Below are positions 36,244-44,900 of a stretch of DNA of 64,000 bases, piece after piece; positions within the stretch are counted from its first letter, which is position 1, and each line of letters starts with the position of its first letter. A model generated the notes under the pieces. The model saw only the letters and a program-made list of their open reading frames with translations. It ran no database searches and was not told where the DNA came from. Source of the stretch: Vagococcus fluvialis (GTDB lineage Bacteria; Bacillota; Bacilli; Lactobacillales; Vagococcaceae); contig NZ_QPJV01000011.1 of assembly GCF_003337315.1 (NCBI RefSeq), forward strand, positions 19,690 through 83,689, given 5' to 3'. A program made the position numbers and the translations under genes.

Positions 36244-37276
36244 AAGATTATCACAAGAAGAAATAGATGCACTGATGAATACAAAACCTGAGGCTCCGTT
36301 CGATCAAACAATTAGCGATATTATTGGCGAAGTTGGTAACATTTCTATGTCACAAGCAGCAACAACTTTGTCTTCTATTTTAAACAGAAGAGTTATGATT
36401 ACCACACCAAAAGTAACGTATGTTAAATTTCAACAAATACTTGACGAATTAGTGACTCCTAAAGTTTCAACAGTAGTAGAGTTTAAAGAAAGTTTAGAAG
36501 GTAGTAATTTATTGCTGCTGAATGTTGAGGATGCTATTATCATTGCTGATTTAATGATTGGTGGCGATGGTAATACAACTAATACAGAATTCACAGAATT
36601 AGAATTAAGTGCTGTAGGAGAAGCGATGAATCAAATGATTGGTTCAGCCTCAACTTCAATGGCAACTATGATGGGGAAAAAGGTTGACATATTACCTCCA
36701 GAAGTGAATCTATGGAAAGATGAAGGAGCCGTTCAATACAAGGGCATTGATGGTGAAACTGTTGTGTGTAAAATTTCATTTGATTTAACTGTGGAAGGTG
36801 TTATAGATAGTGAAATTATGCAAATATATACTCAAGAAATGGTTAAAGAAATATCAGATACAATGCTTCAAGATACAGCAGAAGTTTTAGAGGGGCGTGA
36901 AATCATGGTTGAAGAAATTAAAAATGAAGAACTACCCAAAAAAGAATCTAATAGAAAAGTAACGATTCAACAGCCTGAATTTTCTAATTTAGATAATAGA
37001 AAGGTAGAATCTAATATTGATAATTTAGATTTATTAATGGATGTACCTCTTGATTTTAGTGTAGTTCTTGGAAATAGCCGTAAATCTATTAAAGATATCT
37101 TATCTCTAGGAGTAGGTTCAGTTGTTGAATTAGATAAACTAACAGACGAACCATTAGAAGTCTATGTTAATAGCAAATTGATTGCTAAAGGAGAAGTAGT
37201 TGTAATAAATGAGAATTTTGGTATTAGAATTACTAATATTCTGTCTCAAAAACAACGAATAAATAATTTACACTAA
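36236..37276 (+). CDS. fliY: flagellar motor switch phosphatase FliY
   Basis: This 346-residue protein joins a CheC-like phosphatase domain to a C-terminal FliN/SpoA domain. The N-terminal CheY-binding-like segment is MNERLSQEEIDALMN. One phosphatase motif is clear (SDIIGEVGN, then P after 22 residues), and the second is near TELELSAVGEAMNQM. The C-terminal SpoA domain (about 268-340) includes DVPLDFSVVLGNSRKSIKDILSL. It replaces FliN and also dephosphorylates CheY-P. It is the last gene of the fla/che operon; a terminator follows. Confidence 0.95.
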   Translation: MNERLSQEEIDALMNTKPEAPFDQTISDIIGEVGNISMSQAATTLSSILNRRVMITTPKVTYVKFQQILDELVTPKVSTVVEFKESLEGSNLLLLNVEDAIIIADLMIGGDGNTTNTEFTELELSAVGEAMNQMIGSASTSMATMMGKKVDILPPEVNLWKDEGAVQYKGIDGETVVCKISFDLTVEGVIDSEIMQIYTQEMVKEISDTMLQDTAEVLEGREIMVEEIKNEELPKKESNRKVTIQQPEFSNLDNRKVESNIDNLDLLMDVPLDFSVVLGNSRKSIKDILSLGVGSVVELDKLTDEPLEVYVNSKLIAKGEVVVINENFGIRITNILSQKQRINNLH

Positions 37277-37319
37277 GCTCTATGAATAAGCTGTTAAGGC
37301 TTATTCATGAAGCTTTTTT
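37275..37319 (+). terminator. terminator at the end of the fla/che operon
   Basis: ATGAATAAGC / GCTTATTCAT form a perfect 10-bp stem extended by AAGCT / AGCTT, followed by TTTTTT. It begins within the fliY stop codon. Confidence 0.9.
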
Positions 37320-37326
37320 ATTTAAA

Positions 37327-37354
37327 TTGTCTTTATTCTTATTTAAAATATAAT
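37327..37354 (+). promoter_or_regulatory. sigma-A promoter for flgM operon
   Basis: TTGTCT (37327-37332) and TATAAT (37349-37354) are separated by 16 bases, between the fla/che terminator and flgM. Confidence 0.6.
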
Positions 37355-37394
37355 ATAATTAGTAATAGTTAAAAATATTCACTAGCTAGGCTAT

Positions 37395-37420
37395 TAATAC
37401 CTTTGATATTTTACCGATAA
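37395..37420 (+). promoter_or_regulatory. sigma-D-type promoter for flgM-flgN-flgK-flgL
   Basis: TAAT (37395-37398), 14 bases, then ACCGATAA (37413-37420). It lies downstream of a sigma-A-type promoter, so flgM appears to have tandem promoters. Confidence 0.6.
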
Positions 37421-37475
37421 TTAATATGTATGAGTAGATGACTGGTCGCTAATATCTATACAAGGAGAGTATTTT

Positions 37476-37760
37476 ATGAAAGTAAATAATCAGTATACAT
37501 CTTATTTCGAATCATATCATTCGCAATCAAATCAATATAGTAAAGAAAATGAATATCCCACAACAACTAAAAAAGAATCCGTAGAAATTAATTTGTCGAG
37601 AACAAGTAAGCAGATTCGGTTAAACATTGAAGTTGATGATTCAAATAATTCAAAACGTGTTGAAGAGATTAAGCAAGCGGTTAAGGATGGAACTTATAAA
37701 GTTTCAGCTAAGGAAATAGCGAATAAAATGTTAGAAATGTTTAAAGGACAAGAAGATTAA
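37476..37760 (+). CDS. flgM: anti-sigma-D factor FlgM
   Basis: This 94-residue protein is disordered-looking at the N-terminus. The conserved C-terminal sigma-binding helices are visible: RVEEIKQAVKDGTYKVSAKEIANKMLEMF. FlgM holds the flagellar sigma factor until it is exported or released after hook completion. The ATG at 37476 follows AAGGAGAGT. flgN begins directly after the stop. Confidence 0.92.
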   Translation: MKVNNQYTSYFESYHSQSNQYSKENEYPTTTKKESVEINLSRTSKQIRLNIEVDDSNNSKRVEEIKQAVKDGTYKVSAKEIANKMLEMFKGQED

Positions 37761-37761
37761 T

Positions 37762-38124
37762 ATGGAGGTAAGAAAATCGTTTAGCCCATTGCTAAAGCAA
37801 TTACTTCGTTTATTAAAAAAAGAAAAAAAGGCTTTAATTAAAAATGATGGAATATTACTTGAAAAAATTATTAAACAAAAGGAAGAGCTAATAGTTCCTT
37901 TAAATTCAATAAAAGAAATACCAAATGAAGAGGAAACAAAGTTATTAAAAGAAATAAAGCGGATTCAAAATGACAATTTATTATTAACTAAACAAGCAAT
38001 TGCTTTTAATGATCATTTTTTATCAGCTGTTGGAAGTGGGATGAAAAAACAAAATTCAACCTATTCCAATAACGGTAATTTAAAAACACAAGAAGATATT
38101 GGTTTTATTAATCATTCGATGTAA
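37762..38124 (+). CDS. flgN: flagellar export chaperone FlgN
   Basis: This 120-residue protein is mostly helical, with SFSPLLKQLLRLLKKEKKALIKNDGILLEKIIKQKEELI at the N-terminus, the usual FlgN coiled-coil pattern. FlgN chaperones the hook-filament junction proteins FlgK and FlgL, which are the next two genes. No clear separate ribosome binding site is seen; the ATG is one base after the flgM stop, so translation is probably coupled. Confidence 0.85.
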   Translation: MEVRKSFSPLLKQLLRLLKKEKKALIKNDGILLEKIIKQKEELIVPLNSIKEIPNEEETKLLKEIKRIQNDNLLLTKQAIAFNDHFLSAVGSGMKKQNSTYSNNGNLKTQEDIGFINHSM

Positions 38125-38183
38125 AAATTTTTCTTCTTAAAGTGGCCGTCATCGAAAGTATAATAAATTAAGGAGGCGAAATA

Positions 38184-39704
38184 ATGGTTGGTTTATTTGG
38201 AACATTAGGAACTGCTAATAAAGGTTTAAACGTTCAACAAAAAGCTTTAGAGACAGCAGGACATAATATTGCTAATGCTAATACCGTTGGGTATTCTAGA
38301 CAACGTGTAAACATGGCAGCTGATAATCCTTACCGTATTGCTGGTATTGGTCAAGTCGGAACAGGAGTTAAAATTACTTCGATTAGTCGAATAGTTGATG
38401 ATTTTGTTATAGGAAACATGAGACAAGAAACATCTTCATACAACCAATTTGAACAAAAATCAGATATTTTAGGACAGTTAGAGGTTATTTTTAATGAAAC
38501 GCCTTTTCATAAAGGTTTATCAAGTAATTTAGCTACTTATTTTGATTCTTGGTCAAAATTAGGTTCTAATCCTGAAATGGATAACGCTAAATCGATTGTT
38601 TTAGAAAATGGTAACATTTTAACAGATGCTATTAACCACATGGCTAAACAAATTGATGAACTAAATGATAATACAGTATCTATATTAGAAAAAGGTACTC
38701 TTGACTTTAATGGTAAATTACAACAGTTAGATACTATTAATAGACAAATTTATAAAATTTCTAATGATGGAAGTATTCCTAATGATTTGCTCGACCAAAG
38801 AGATATTTTACTGGAAGACCTTTCAAGCTTCGCTAAATTAGAAACGTCTTTTGATAAATATGGACGAGTTTCTATTAAACTTGATAAACAAGATGTATTA
38901 ACAAACAATGAAATTAAAACTGTTAGTGTTGTAGTTGGAAAAGATAAAGATGGGAAATCTTTAGTTTCAAGAGGTGGAGACTCTCTGAATAATAGAGAAG
39001 TGCTAGACGAAACTTATGAAGTTGGGCAAATACTCATTTCAGACTCTAAAAAAACTAATGACCCTTTCACACCAGTTGAAATGACAAGCGGTATTTCAAA
39101 AGGGATACAAGATTCATTAGTTGAAGTAAAAGCACGCATGAAAGAATTGAATAATTTTGTTTTTAACTTAGCTAAAGCCGTTAACACGATTCATTCTGAT
39201 CAAGGAAAAAGTATTGATTTCTTTTCACTAGGTGATGATTCTAACTATGCGTTAAACTTAAAAGTTAACAGTGACATAAAAAAAGATCCTTCTCTCATAA
39301 ATACTGGAAAAGATTTAGCAGGACATGAAGTAGGAGACGGATCAAGAGCTACAGCTATCTCAAAATTAAAGGATACTCGCTTAAAATACCCAACAGATTT
39401 TAAAACTTATAATCCCGATTCAATGTCATTTGAAAATGAAGATGGCGGTTTGACATTTTTAGGATCATTTATAGATATTGTAACAAAAAATGGTATCTCA
39501 AAACAGCAGGCAGATAATAAAGTAACTTCTCAAGAATATTTACTAAGTCAATTACAACAAAGAAAAGACTCTATTTCTAGTGTCAATGTAAATGAAGAGG
39601 TAACTGATGTTATAAGATTTCAAAGAGCTTTTCAAGCAAATTCGAAGGTGATCTCAGTCGTGTCTGAGATGTTAGATACATTAATTAATCGGACAGGAGT
39701 GTAA
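38184..39704 (+). CDS. flgK: flagellar hook-associated protein 1 FlgK
   Basis: This 506-residue protein forms the first hook-filament junction ring. It has the N-terminal rod/hook motif TAGHNIANANTVGYSRQRVNM at about residues 26-46, and the C-terminal SVNVNEEVTDVIRFQRAFQANSKVISVVSEMLDTLINRTGV. The long middle part (about 100-430) is coiled-coil plus variable domain. The ATG at 38184 follows AAGGAGG (38169-38175). Confidence 0.95.
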   Translation: MVGLFGTLGTANKGLNVQQKALETAGHNIANANTVGYSRQRVNMAADNPYRIAGIGQVGTGVKITSISRIVDDFVIGNMRQETSSYNQFEQKSDILGQLEVIFNETPFHKGLSSNLATYFDSWSKLGSNPEMDNAKSIVLENGNILTDAINHMAKQIDELNDNTVSILEKGTLDFNGKLQQLDTINRQIYKISNDGSIPNDLLDQRDILLEDLSSFAKLETSFDKYGRVSIKLDKQDVLTNNEIKTVSVVVGKDKDGKSLVSRGGDSLNNREVLDETYEVGQILISDSKKTNDPFTPVEMTSGISKGIQDSLVEVKARMKELNNFVFNLAKAVNTIHSDQGKSIDFFSLGDDSNYALNLKVNSDIKKDPSLINTGKDLAGHEVGDGSRATAISKLKDTRLKYPTDFKTYNPDSMSFENEDGGLTFLGSFIDIVTKNGISKQQADNKVTSQEYLLSQLQQRKDSISSVNVNEEVTDVIRFQRAFQANSKVISVVSEMLDTLINRTGV

Positions 39705-39709
39705 TGTAA

Positions 39710-40669
39710 ATGAGAGTTTCTAATTCAACCATTTATACAGAGTTTAATCGTAATATGGCAAATAATCTAAATCGTCTGAGAAAGTATCAAGACCAACTGA
39801 ATTCTTTTTCTGAGTACAGCAAATCTTCTGATAACCCACTTGTTTATGCAAAAATTATCAACATGAATGATTCAATTGTTCAAAACGAATATTACAACTC
39901 TACAATTGCAGATTCTATGGCTTGGGGAAAGACGCAAGATTCAGCACTAGAAAGTGCTACTGATTCTTTACATAGAATTCGTCAATTGATTGAATCTAGC
40001 GCTACTGGTACACAGGGAAATAGTGAATTACAAGCTAATAAAAAAGAAATAATGTCTGAGATTGAGGGAATTGTTGACTCATTAAACACAAACTTTGATG
40101 GACGATATATTTTTGGTGGTAAAAATACAAAGACACCACCTTTTGAGATTGTAAAAGATGATAAAGGTGACATCGTAGAAGTTAAATACAATGGAACTAA
40201 AGATAAAGTTAATCCTGATGGAACGGTAACTAGCCAAGATGGCAATTTACCAAGAGTAATTGCAACTGGAGTGACAGTGGATTTAATTAGTGATGGTCGC
40301 TTATTTATGAAGGAAGAAGGGACAGCTGATAATCCTGAAAACTTAAGTACTTTCTTTTCAGATGTTATTAAAGCAATTAATTCTGATGATAAAGATAAGC
40401 TATCTAATGAACTGTTGGCAAAAGTTGATGTTCATACTGAGAACTTTGTTAATATCAGATCTAGAATTGGTACTGTAACTAATCGATTTGAAGCGGCCAA
40501 GGATAGAAATGAGAACGAAACAATTAACTTAAAAGAAGCCTTGTCAGAAAAACAAGACGTCGATGTTGTTCAAAAATACATGGAGTTTGCTAATCAGATG
40601 GTTGCCTACCAAGCTTCTTTATCAATGGGCACTAAAATTATGCAAACAAGTATACTAGATTATGTTTAA
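39710..40669 (+). CDS. flgL: flagellar hook-associated protein 3 FlgL
   Basis: This 319-residue flagellin-like junction protein has MRVSNSTIYTEFNRNMANNLNRLRKYQDQL at the N-terminus, the FlgL signature TNFDGRYIFGGKNTKTPPFEI in the middle, and ISKEAL-like and MEFANQMVAYQASLSMGTKIMQTSILDYV at the C-terminus. It joins FlgK to the filament. The ATG at 39710 lies 5 bases after the flgK stop, so it is likely coupled to it. Confidence 0.95.
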   Translation: MRVSNSTIYTEFNRNMANNLNRLRKYQDQLNSFSEYSKSSDNPLVYAKIINMNDSIVQNEYYNSTIADSMAWGKTQDSALESATDSLHRIRQLIESSATGTQGNSELQANKKEIMSEIEGIVDSLNTNFDGRYIFGGKNTKTPPFEIVKDDKGDIVEVKYNGTKDKVNPDGTVTSQDGNLPRVIATGVTVDLISDGRLFMKEEGTADNPENLSTFFSDVIKAINSDDKDKLSNELLAKVDVHTENFVNIRSRIGTVTNRFEAAKDRNENETINLKEALSEKQDVDVVQKYMEFANQMVAYQASLSMGTKIMQTSILDYV

Positions 40670-40706
40670 AAAGAAGCTTTCACCTTAACGTGAAAGCTTC
40701 TTTTTA
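40668..40706. terminator. bidirectional terminator after flgL
   Basis: AAAAGAAGCTTTCAC pairs with GTGAAAGCTTCTTTT around a short CTTAAC loop. A T run follows on the plus strand and an A run precedes it, so it can serve both flgL and the minus-strand gene ending at 40704. Confidence 0.9.
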
Positions 40707-41318
40707 ATATGATGGAAGAGTGAGTAATTCTTCAACGAGAGTTGGTTGCCAGCCCTTATTTGTTATCCATTTAATTGTAACTCGGTAGGGTTGATTAGTG
40801 TTTCTATTTGATAGTAGACCAATAATTTCATTATCTTGATTAGTAGAATCTAACCACCATTCTTCAATTAAATCATCTTCTAAATTTAGAGCCATAGAGA
40901 ATGAGTATTTCATCTCCACCCTATCAAGACTATTAGAATCAAAATTTATTGTATGTGGCTCTTTTTGTTGAGAAACTTGAGGTGTCCAATTTTCATTTTT
41001 CCATGCAGATTTGACATTTGAATCATCTGAATGAATAAGTTTAATGTTATTTGTTTTTTCTTTGACTGGCATAGGCTTATCTTTTGGTTTTTTTTCAGAT
41101 GTTTTTTCTGAAATTAAGGCAACTTTTGGTCCACCTATTTCAATTTCTTTTGTTTCATTTTGTATTGTTGACTTTTTAATGAAAAAAATTAAAAAACAAA
41201 TTATCAAAAAAATAAGAATTGTTATTTTTTTGTTATTTTTTATTCTATGCGGCATTTTTTTAAAAAAATTAATAGTGAAACACCCTCTTTTTTTACTGGT
41301 ATAATAATATTTTAACAT
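40704..41318 (-). CDS. unknown single-pass membrane protein opposite fliC
   Basis: This encodes 204 residues on the minus strand; the ATG at 41318 is supported by AAAGGTGAA just upstream. The N-terminus is basic (KKMPHRIKNNKK), followed by one membrane helix at about residues 33-49 (ITILIFLIICFLIFFI). A Lys/Pro/Glu-rich linker (SEKTSEKKPKDKPMPVKEK) leads to an extracellular domain of about 110 residues with WTPQVSQQKEPHTINFDSN and ending NKGWQPTLVEELLTLPSY. I do not recognise a family. It lies between flgL and fliC, transcribed divergently from fliC, and shares flgL's terminator. A flagellar surface or assembly role is suggested only by position. Confidence 0.75.
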   Translation of the reverse strand: MLKYYYTSKKRGCFTINFFKKMPHRIKNNKKITILIFLIICFLIFFIKKSTIQNETKEIEIGGPKVALISEKTSEKKPKDKPMPVKEKTNNIKLIHSDDSNVKSAWKNENWTPQVSQQKEPHTINFDSNSLDRVEMKYSFSMALNLEDDLIEEWWLDSTNQDNEIIGLLSNRNTNQPYRVTIKWITNKGWQPTLVEELLTLPSY

Positions 41319-41376
41319 AATTTCACCTTTAAAATAAAGTATAAAAAAATTTTTGATTATTTTAAAAAAAAAGATT

Positions 41377-41402
41377 TAAACAGTTGTTATTTAAGCCGAT
41401 AT
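41377..41402 (+). promoter_or_regulatory. sigma-D promoter for fliC
   Basis: TAAA (41377-41380), 14 bases, then GCCGATAT (41395-41402): an exact match to the flagellar sigma core elements. It lies 55 bases upstream of the fliC start. Confidence 0.85.
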
Positions 41403-41457
41403 ATATAACAGAGGGAAACCTCATAAAAAAATTATTTTATTTCAGGAGGAACAAAAA

Positions 41458-42594
41458 ATGAGAATTAATACAAACGTATCTGCGTTAAACACATACTCAC
41501 GTTTAACATCTGCTAATGCTTCAAAAAGCAACTCTTTAGCAAAACTATCTTCAGGATTCCGTATCAACCGTGCTGGCGATGACGCTGCTGGGTTAGCTAT
41601 TTCTGAAAAAATGAAAGGCCAAATCAGTGGATTAAAACAAGCTGTACGTAACGCTCAAGACGGAATTTCTTTAATCCAAACAGCTGAAGGTGCATTAAAC
41701 GAAACTCACGAAATTATCAACCGTATGCGTGACTTAGCTTCTCAAGGAGCTACAGGAACATTAGGTGATCAAGACCGTGCAGAAATCAACAAAGAATTTT
41801 CTGCATTAAAAGAAGAAGTAACTCGTATTGCTGATACAACAAACTTTAACCAAAAAACTTTATTAGATGGATCATTTGCTAGTGGAAAAGCTAAAATGAC
41901 GGCAAATGCTGATGCTGAAGCAAATATGACAGTTTCTTTAAAAGACGACAGTAAAGACCTAACTGGATTAGTTGTAAAATTTAATCGTACAGATGGTGCT
42001 GCTGGAGCAGTGACTGTTGATGGTGATTATGATGTTAAAGATAACACTGATGGTACATATACAATTACAAACAAAAACGGTAAAAAAGAAGAAGTAGCAA
42101 CTGTTACATTAACTGCTGAAGGTAAAGGTACAGCTGGAGATGCAACAGGAACTGTAACTGCCTCTTACGAAGCTGCTAAGAATGCTAAAGCAGATGCAAC
42201 TAAAATGTCATTCCACGTGGGTGCAAATTCAAATGAAAAAATTAGTGTTAATATTGGCAACATGGATTCTAAATCTCTAGGATTAGATGTTTTAGATTTA
42301 TCTACTGCTGAAGGTGCTAATGATGCAATCAACAAATTAGATGATGCTAAAGCAACTGTTTCTAGTGCTCGTTCTGATTTAGGAGCGGTACAAAACCGTT
42401 TAACTCATACAATCAACAACTTATCTACAACTCAAGAAAACTTAACTGAAGCTAACTCTCGTATTAGAGACGTAGATATGGCTGAAGAAATGATGTCATT
42501 CACTAAGAGTAATATCTTAGCTCAAGCAGCTACTTCAATGTTAGCTCAAGCAAATGCAATGCCACAAAGTGTTCTTTCATTATTACAAGGTTAA
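41458..42594 (+). CDS. fliC: flagellin FliC
   Basis: This 378-residue filament subunit has the D0/D1 N-terminal motif MRINTNVSALNTYSRL and LSSGFRINRAGDDAAGLAISEKM, then DGISLIQTAEGALNETHEI. The C-terminus has SRIRDVDMAEEMMSFTKSNILAQAATSMLAQANAMPQSVLSLLQG. The central 140-265 region is variable, rich in Asp, Ala and Thr, and forms the exposed domain. Codon use is clearly more biased than in neighbouring genes (AAC, TTC, CGT frequent), indicating very high expression. It is the only flagellin in the window. Ribosome binding site AGGAGG is at 41444-41449. Confidence 0.97.
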   Translation: MRINTNVSALNTYSRLTSANASKSNSLAKLSSGFRINRAGDDAAGLAISEKMKGQISGLKQAVRNAQDGISLIQTAEGALNETHEIINRMRDLASQGATGTLGDQDRAEINKEFSALKEEVTRIADTTNFNQKTLLDGSFASGKAKMTANADAEANMTVSLKDDSKDLTGLVVKFNRTDGAAGAVTVDGDYDVKDNTDGTYTITNKNGKKEEVATVTLTAEGKGTAGDATGTVTASYEAAKNAKADATKMSFHVGANSNEKISVNIGNMDSKSLGLDVLDLSTAEGANDAINKLDDAKATVSSARSDLGAVQNRLTHTINNLSTTQENLTEANSRIRDVDMAEEMMSFTKSNILAQAATSMLAQANAMPQSVLSLLQG

Positions 42595-42602
42595 TATCTT
42601 TT

Positions 42603-42636
42603 AATAAAAGTCGACTTTTTAGGTCGGCTTTTATTT
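42603..42636 (+). terminator. terminator after fliC
   Basis: AATAAAAGTCGAC / GTCGGCTTTTATT form a 13-bp stem with one G-U pair, with a T run in and after the 3' arm. Partial read-through would feed flaG-fliD-fliS, for which no separate promoter is visible. Confidence 0.8.
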
Positions 42637-42680
42637 GCTAATAGTGAAATAAAAAATGGTATTAAAAAGGAGTGTTAGGG

Positions 42681-43061
42681 TTGGATATTAATAACGATAG
42701 CATTTTATACCGTACAATTAATGAACAGGTAGACACCAAACATAAAGTTACTTTAGATAATAAATTGGAAATTACTGAAAAAACGATAAAAGATCCAGAA
42801 GGTAATGATTATAAACCTGGAACATTATCAAACTACAGTCAAGTTCAAATTCAAAAGATGATAGATGAATCAAATAAACATTTATTGGGAAAAGACGCAA
42901 AGTTAACATATAAAACACATGAATCGACAAAGAAAACGATTATTACTTTAGTAGATACAAAAACTAATGAAGTAATTAGAGAGATTCCATCAGAAAAAAT
43001 GTTAGATTCAATAGCCAATATATGGGAGATGGTTGGTCTTATTGTCAACAAGAAAGGATGA
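42681..43061 (+). CDS. flaG: FlaG family flagellar protein
   Basis: This encodes about 126 residues from the TTG at 42681, chosen because AAGGAG (42667-42672) is 8 bases upstream; the GTG at 42672 overlaps that site. The C-terminal region shows the FlaG pattern: AKLTYKTHESTKKTIITLVDTKTNEVIREIPSEKMLDSIANIWEMVGLIVNKKG. FlaG affects filament length in other bacteria. Its order fliC-flaG-fliD is common. Start site uncertain. Confidence 0.85.
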   Translation: MDINNDSILYRTINEQVDTKHKVTLDNKLEITEKTIKDPEGNDYKPGTLSNYSQVQIQKMIDESNKHLLGKDAKLTYKTHESTKKTIITLVDTKTNEVIREIPSEKMLDSIANIWEMVGLIVNKKG

Positions 43062-43066
43062 GATAA

Positions 43067-44521
43067 ATGGCAAGTGTCGGAAGTGCTTCAGGAATTAGTT
43101 CTACATTAGGAACTTACTCTGGAATTACCTCTAAGGAAATTGATAAGCTAATTGAAGCAGAATCAGTTCCCTTAACAAAAATGAATTTAAGAAAAAGTAA
43201 AATGACAGAGCAACAAAATGCTTGGAAAGATGTCAGACTTCGTTTAAATAGTTTATTTAGTAATCTTGAAAAATTACAAAAAAATGAAACATTTAATACT
43301 AAAGTAACTTCTAGTTCTCATCCAGAAAAAGTTAAAATTACAGCAACTGATTTAGCAGATGCTGAAAACTATCAAGTGACAGTTGAACGATTAGCTACGT
43401 CATCTAAATTAACTTCAGGAGAAATAAAGGGTTTAGGAGATAAATCTATTTATGATCAACTTGAAGTGTCAGGAACTCTTGAATTTCAAAATAAGAAAGG
43501 TGAAAAAATTACTGTTTCAATTGAAGAAAAAGATAGTCTAAAAGAAATTACTAATAGAATAAATCAAGAATCAAAAGAAACAGGAATTAAAGCAGCCTTA
43601 ATTAATAATAGACTTGTGCTGACACATACTGAAACAGGTGAAAGAGACTTTGAAGTTCAAGGCTCACTTATGGAAGAACTTGGGTTAGATGGTGCTTCTT
43701 CTAAGTATGTAAAAGGTCAAAACGCTAAATTTACAGTTGACGGAATGGAAGTGATTCGTTCTTCTAATGAAATAAACGATGTCATTGAAAATGTAACGAT
43801 TCATTTATTAGGTGAAACAAAAGAAAATGTGAGTTTGGGATTAAAAACTGATACAGAAAAACTAACAACAGCAGTAAAGAATTTTGTTGAACAATATAAT
43901 AACGTAATGGGATTTATTTCTGAAAAAACATCAGTAGGAGATCCAAGTAAAAAGGATAATAAAACAGGTAGTCTAACTGGTGATGGCTCTTTAATGAGAT
44001 TACAATCTAGCCTAAGGTTCTTAATGACTGGTGCTCCAGGAGCAAATGATAAAACTGATATTATTACTCCTATGGAAATTGGAATAGAAAGTAAAGATAA
44101 AACTTCAACAATTACTTTTGATGAAGAAAAATTTAAAGCGGCTCTAAAAAAAGATCCTGATGCTGTTAAAAATTTCTTCTATCATGAAACTAAAGAATTA
44201 AAAGAAGTAACTAATCCAGATGGCACAACTTCAAGTGAATTTAATAAAACCGAAATAGGATATACAGTTAAATTAAAAGAATTAATGAACGAATATCTAG
44301 ATGACACTAAGGGAAAAAAAGGTGTTTTTAAATCTAAAGCTGAAACTTTAGAAAGTAATATGAAAGATATTGATGAAAGAATTGAACGTTTTAACGTTAA
44401 AATTGAGAAGAAAAAAGATTATTACGTAAGAACATTTACAAAACTAGACCAAGTAATGATGAATGCTGAAGCACAAATGGCTTATTTACAAAGTCAAATT
44501 GATTCGTTTGCAGCAAGATAA
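43067..44521 (+). CDS. fliD: flagellar filament cap protein FliD
   Basis: This 484-residue protein caps the filament and guides flagellin polymerisation. N-terminal region: GISSTLGTYSGITSKEIDKLIEAESVPLTKM. The conserved middle has VSIEEKDSLKEITNRINQESKETGIKAALINNRLVLTHTETGERDF. The C-terminal coiled coil ends RFNVKIEKKKDYYVRTFTKLDQVMMNAEAQMAYLQSQIDSFAA. The ATG at 43067 follows AAAGGATGAG overlapping the flaG stop. Confidence 0.95.
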   Translation: MASVGSASGISSTLGTYSGITSKEIDKLIEAESVPLTKMNLRKSKMTEQQNAWKDVRLRLNSLFSNLEKLQKNETFNTKVTSSSHPEKVKITATDLADAENYQVTVERLATSSKLTSGEIKGLGDKSIYDQLEVSGTLEFQNKKGEKITVSIEEKDSLKEITNRINQESKETGIKAALINNRLVLTHTETGERDFEVQGSLMEELGLDGASSKYVKGQNAKFTVDGMEVIRSSNEINDVIENVTIHLLGETKENVSLGLKTDTEKLTTAVKNFVEQYNNVMGFISEKTSVGDPSKKDNKTGSLTGDGSLMRLQSSLRFLMTGAPGANDKTDIITPMEIGIESKDKTSTITFDEEKFKAALKKDPDAVKNFFYHETKELKEVTNPDGTTSSEFNKTEIGYTVKLKELMNEYLDDTKGKKGVFKSKAETLESNMKDIDERIERFNVKIEKKKDYYVRTFTKLDQVMMNAEAQMAYLQSQIDSFAAR

Positions 44522-44534
44522 ATGTTAGTAAGGG

Positions 44535-44882
44535 ATGTGTATTAATATTATTGAAATGACTAATTTTTCAGAGTATTTAGTTCAAGAAATGCTTAGAAAT
44601 GTTTTAACATGGGACCATACATCTGAACAGGCGATTATTATTTTAGAAAAAAATGAAGAATTAATGAATAAGTATCAAACTTTTTCAGAGAGAAAATTGA
44701 CAAAAACAGAAGAGTGTCGTTTACGACAGCTAATTGTAAAAACGCAAGCAATTATCGAATTTTTGAAAACTGAAAAAGAAGAAATGATGAGTAATATTAA
44801 TGCAATGAATCATTCTCAAAGAGGTGTCAATAATTATATGAGTTCCTACTCAGATTCATATTTTATTGATAAAGATTTTTAA
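44535..44882 (+). CDS. FliT-like flagellar protein (probable export chaperone)
   Basis: This 115-residue mostly helical protein between fliD and fliS occupies the position of FliT, the FliD chaperone. The sequence (LTKTEECRLRQLIVKTQAIIEFLKTEKEEMMSNINAMNHSQRGVNNYM) has the coiled-coil and the final YM-S-Y pattern seen in many FliT-like proteins, but identity is too low to be sure. The start is unclear. The ATG at 44535 overlaps its TAAGGG ribosome binding site, and the next ATG at 44556 is rather far from it, so a non-ATG start between them is possible. Confidence 0.65.
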   Translation: MCINIIEMTNFSEYLVQEMLRNVLTWDHTSEQAIIILEKNEELMNKYQTFSERKLTKTEECRLRQLIVKTQAIIEFLKTEKEEMMSNINAMNHSQRGVNNYMSSYSDSYFIDKDF

Positions 44883-44900
44883 AACTATTAGAGGTGTAAA

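Noticed and set aside
38122..38151. Possible sigma-D promoter ahead of flgK
   Set aside because: TAAA and GCCGTCAT are 18 bases apart and the -10 match is poor; flgK is probably transcribed from the flgM promoters.
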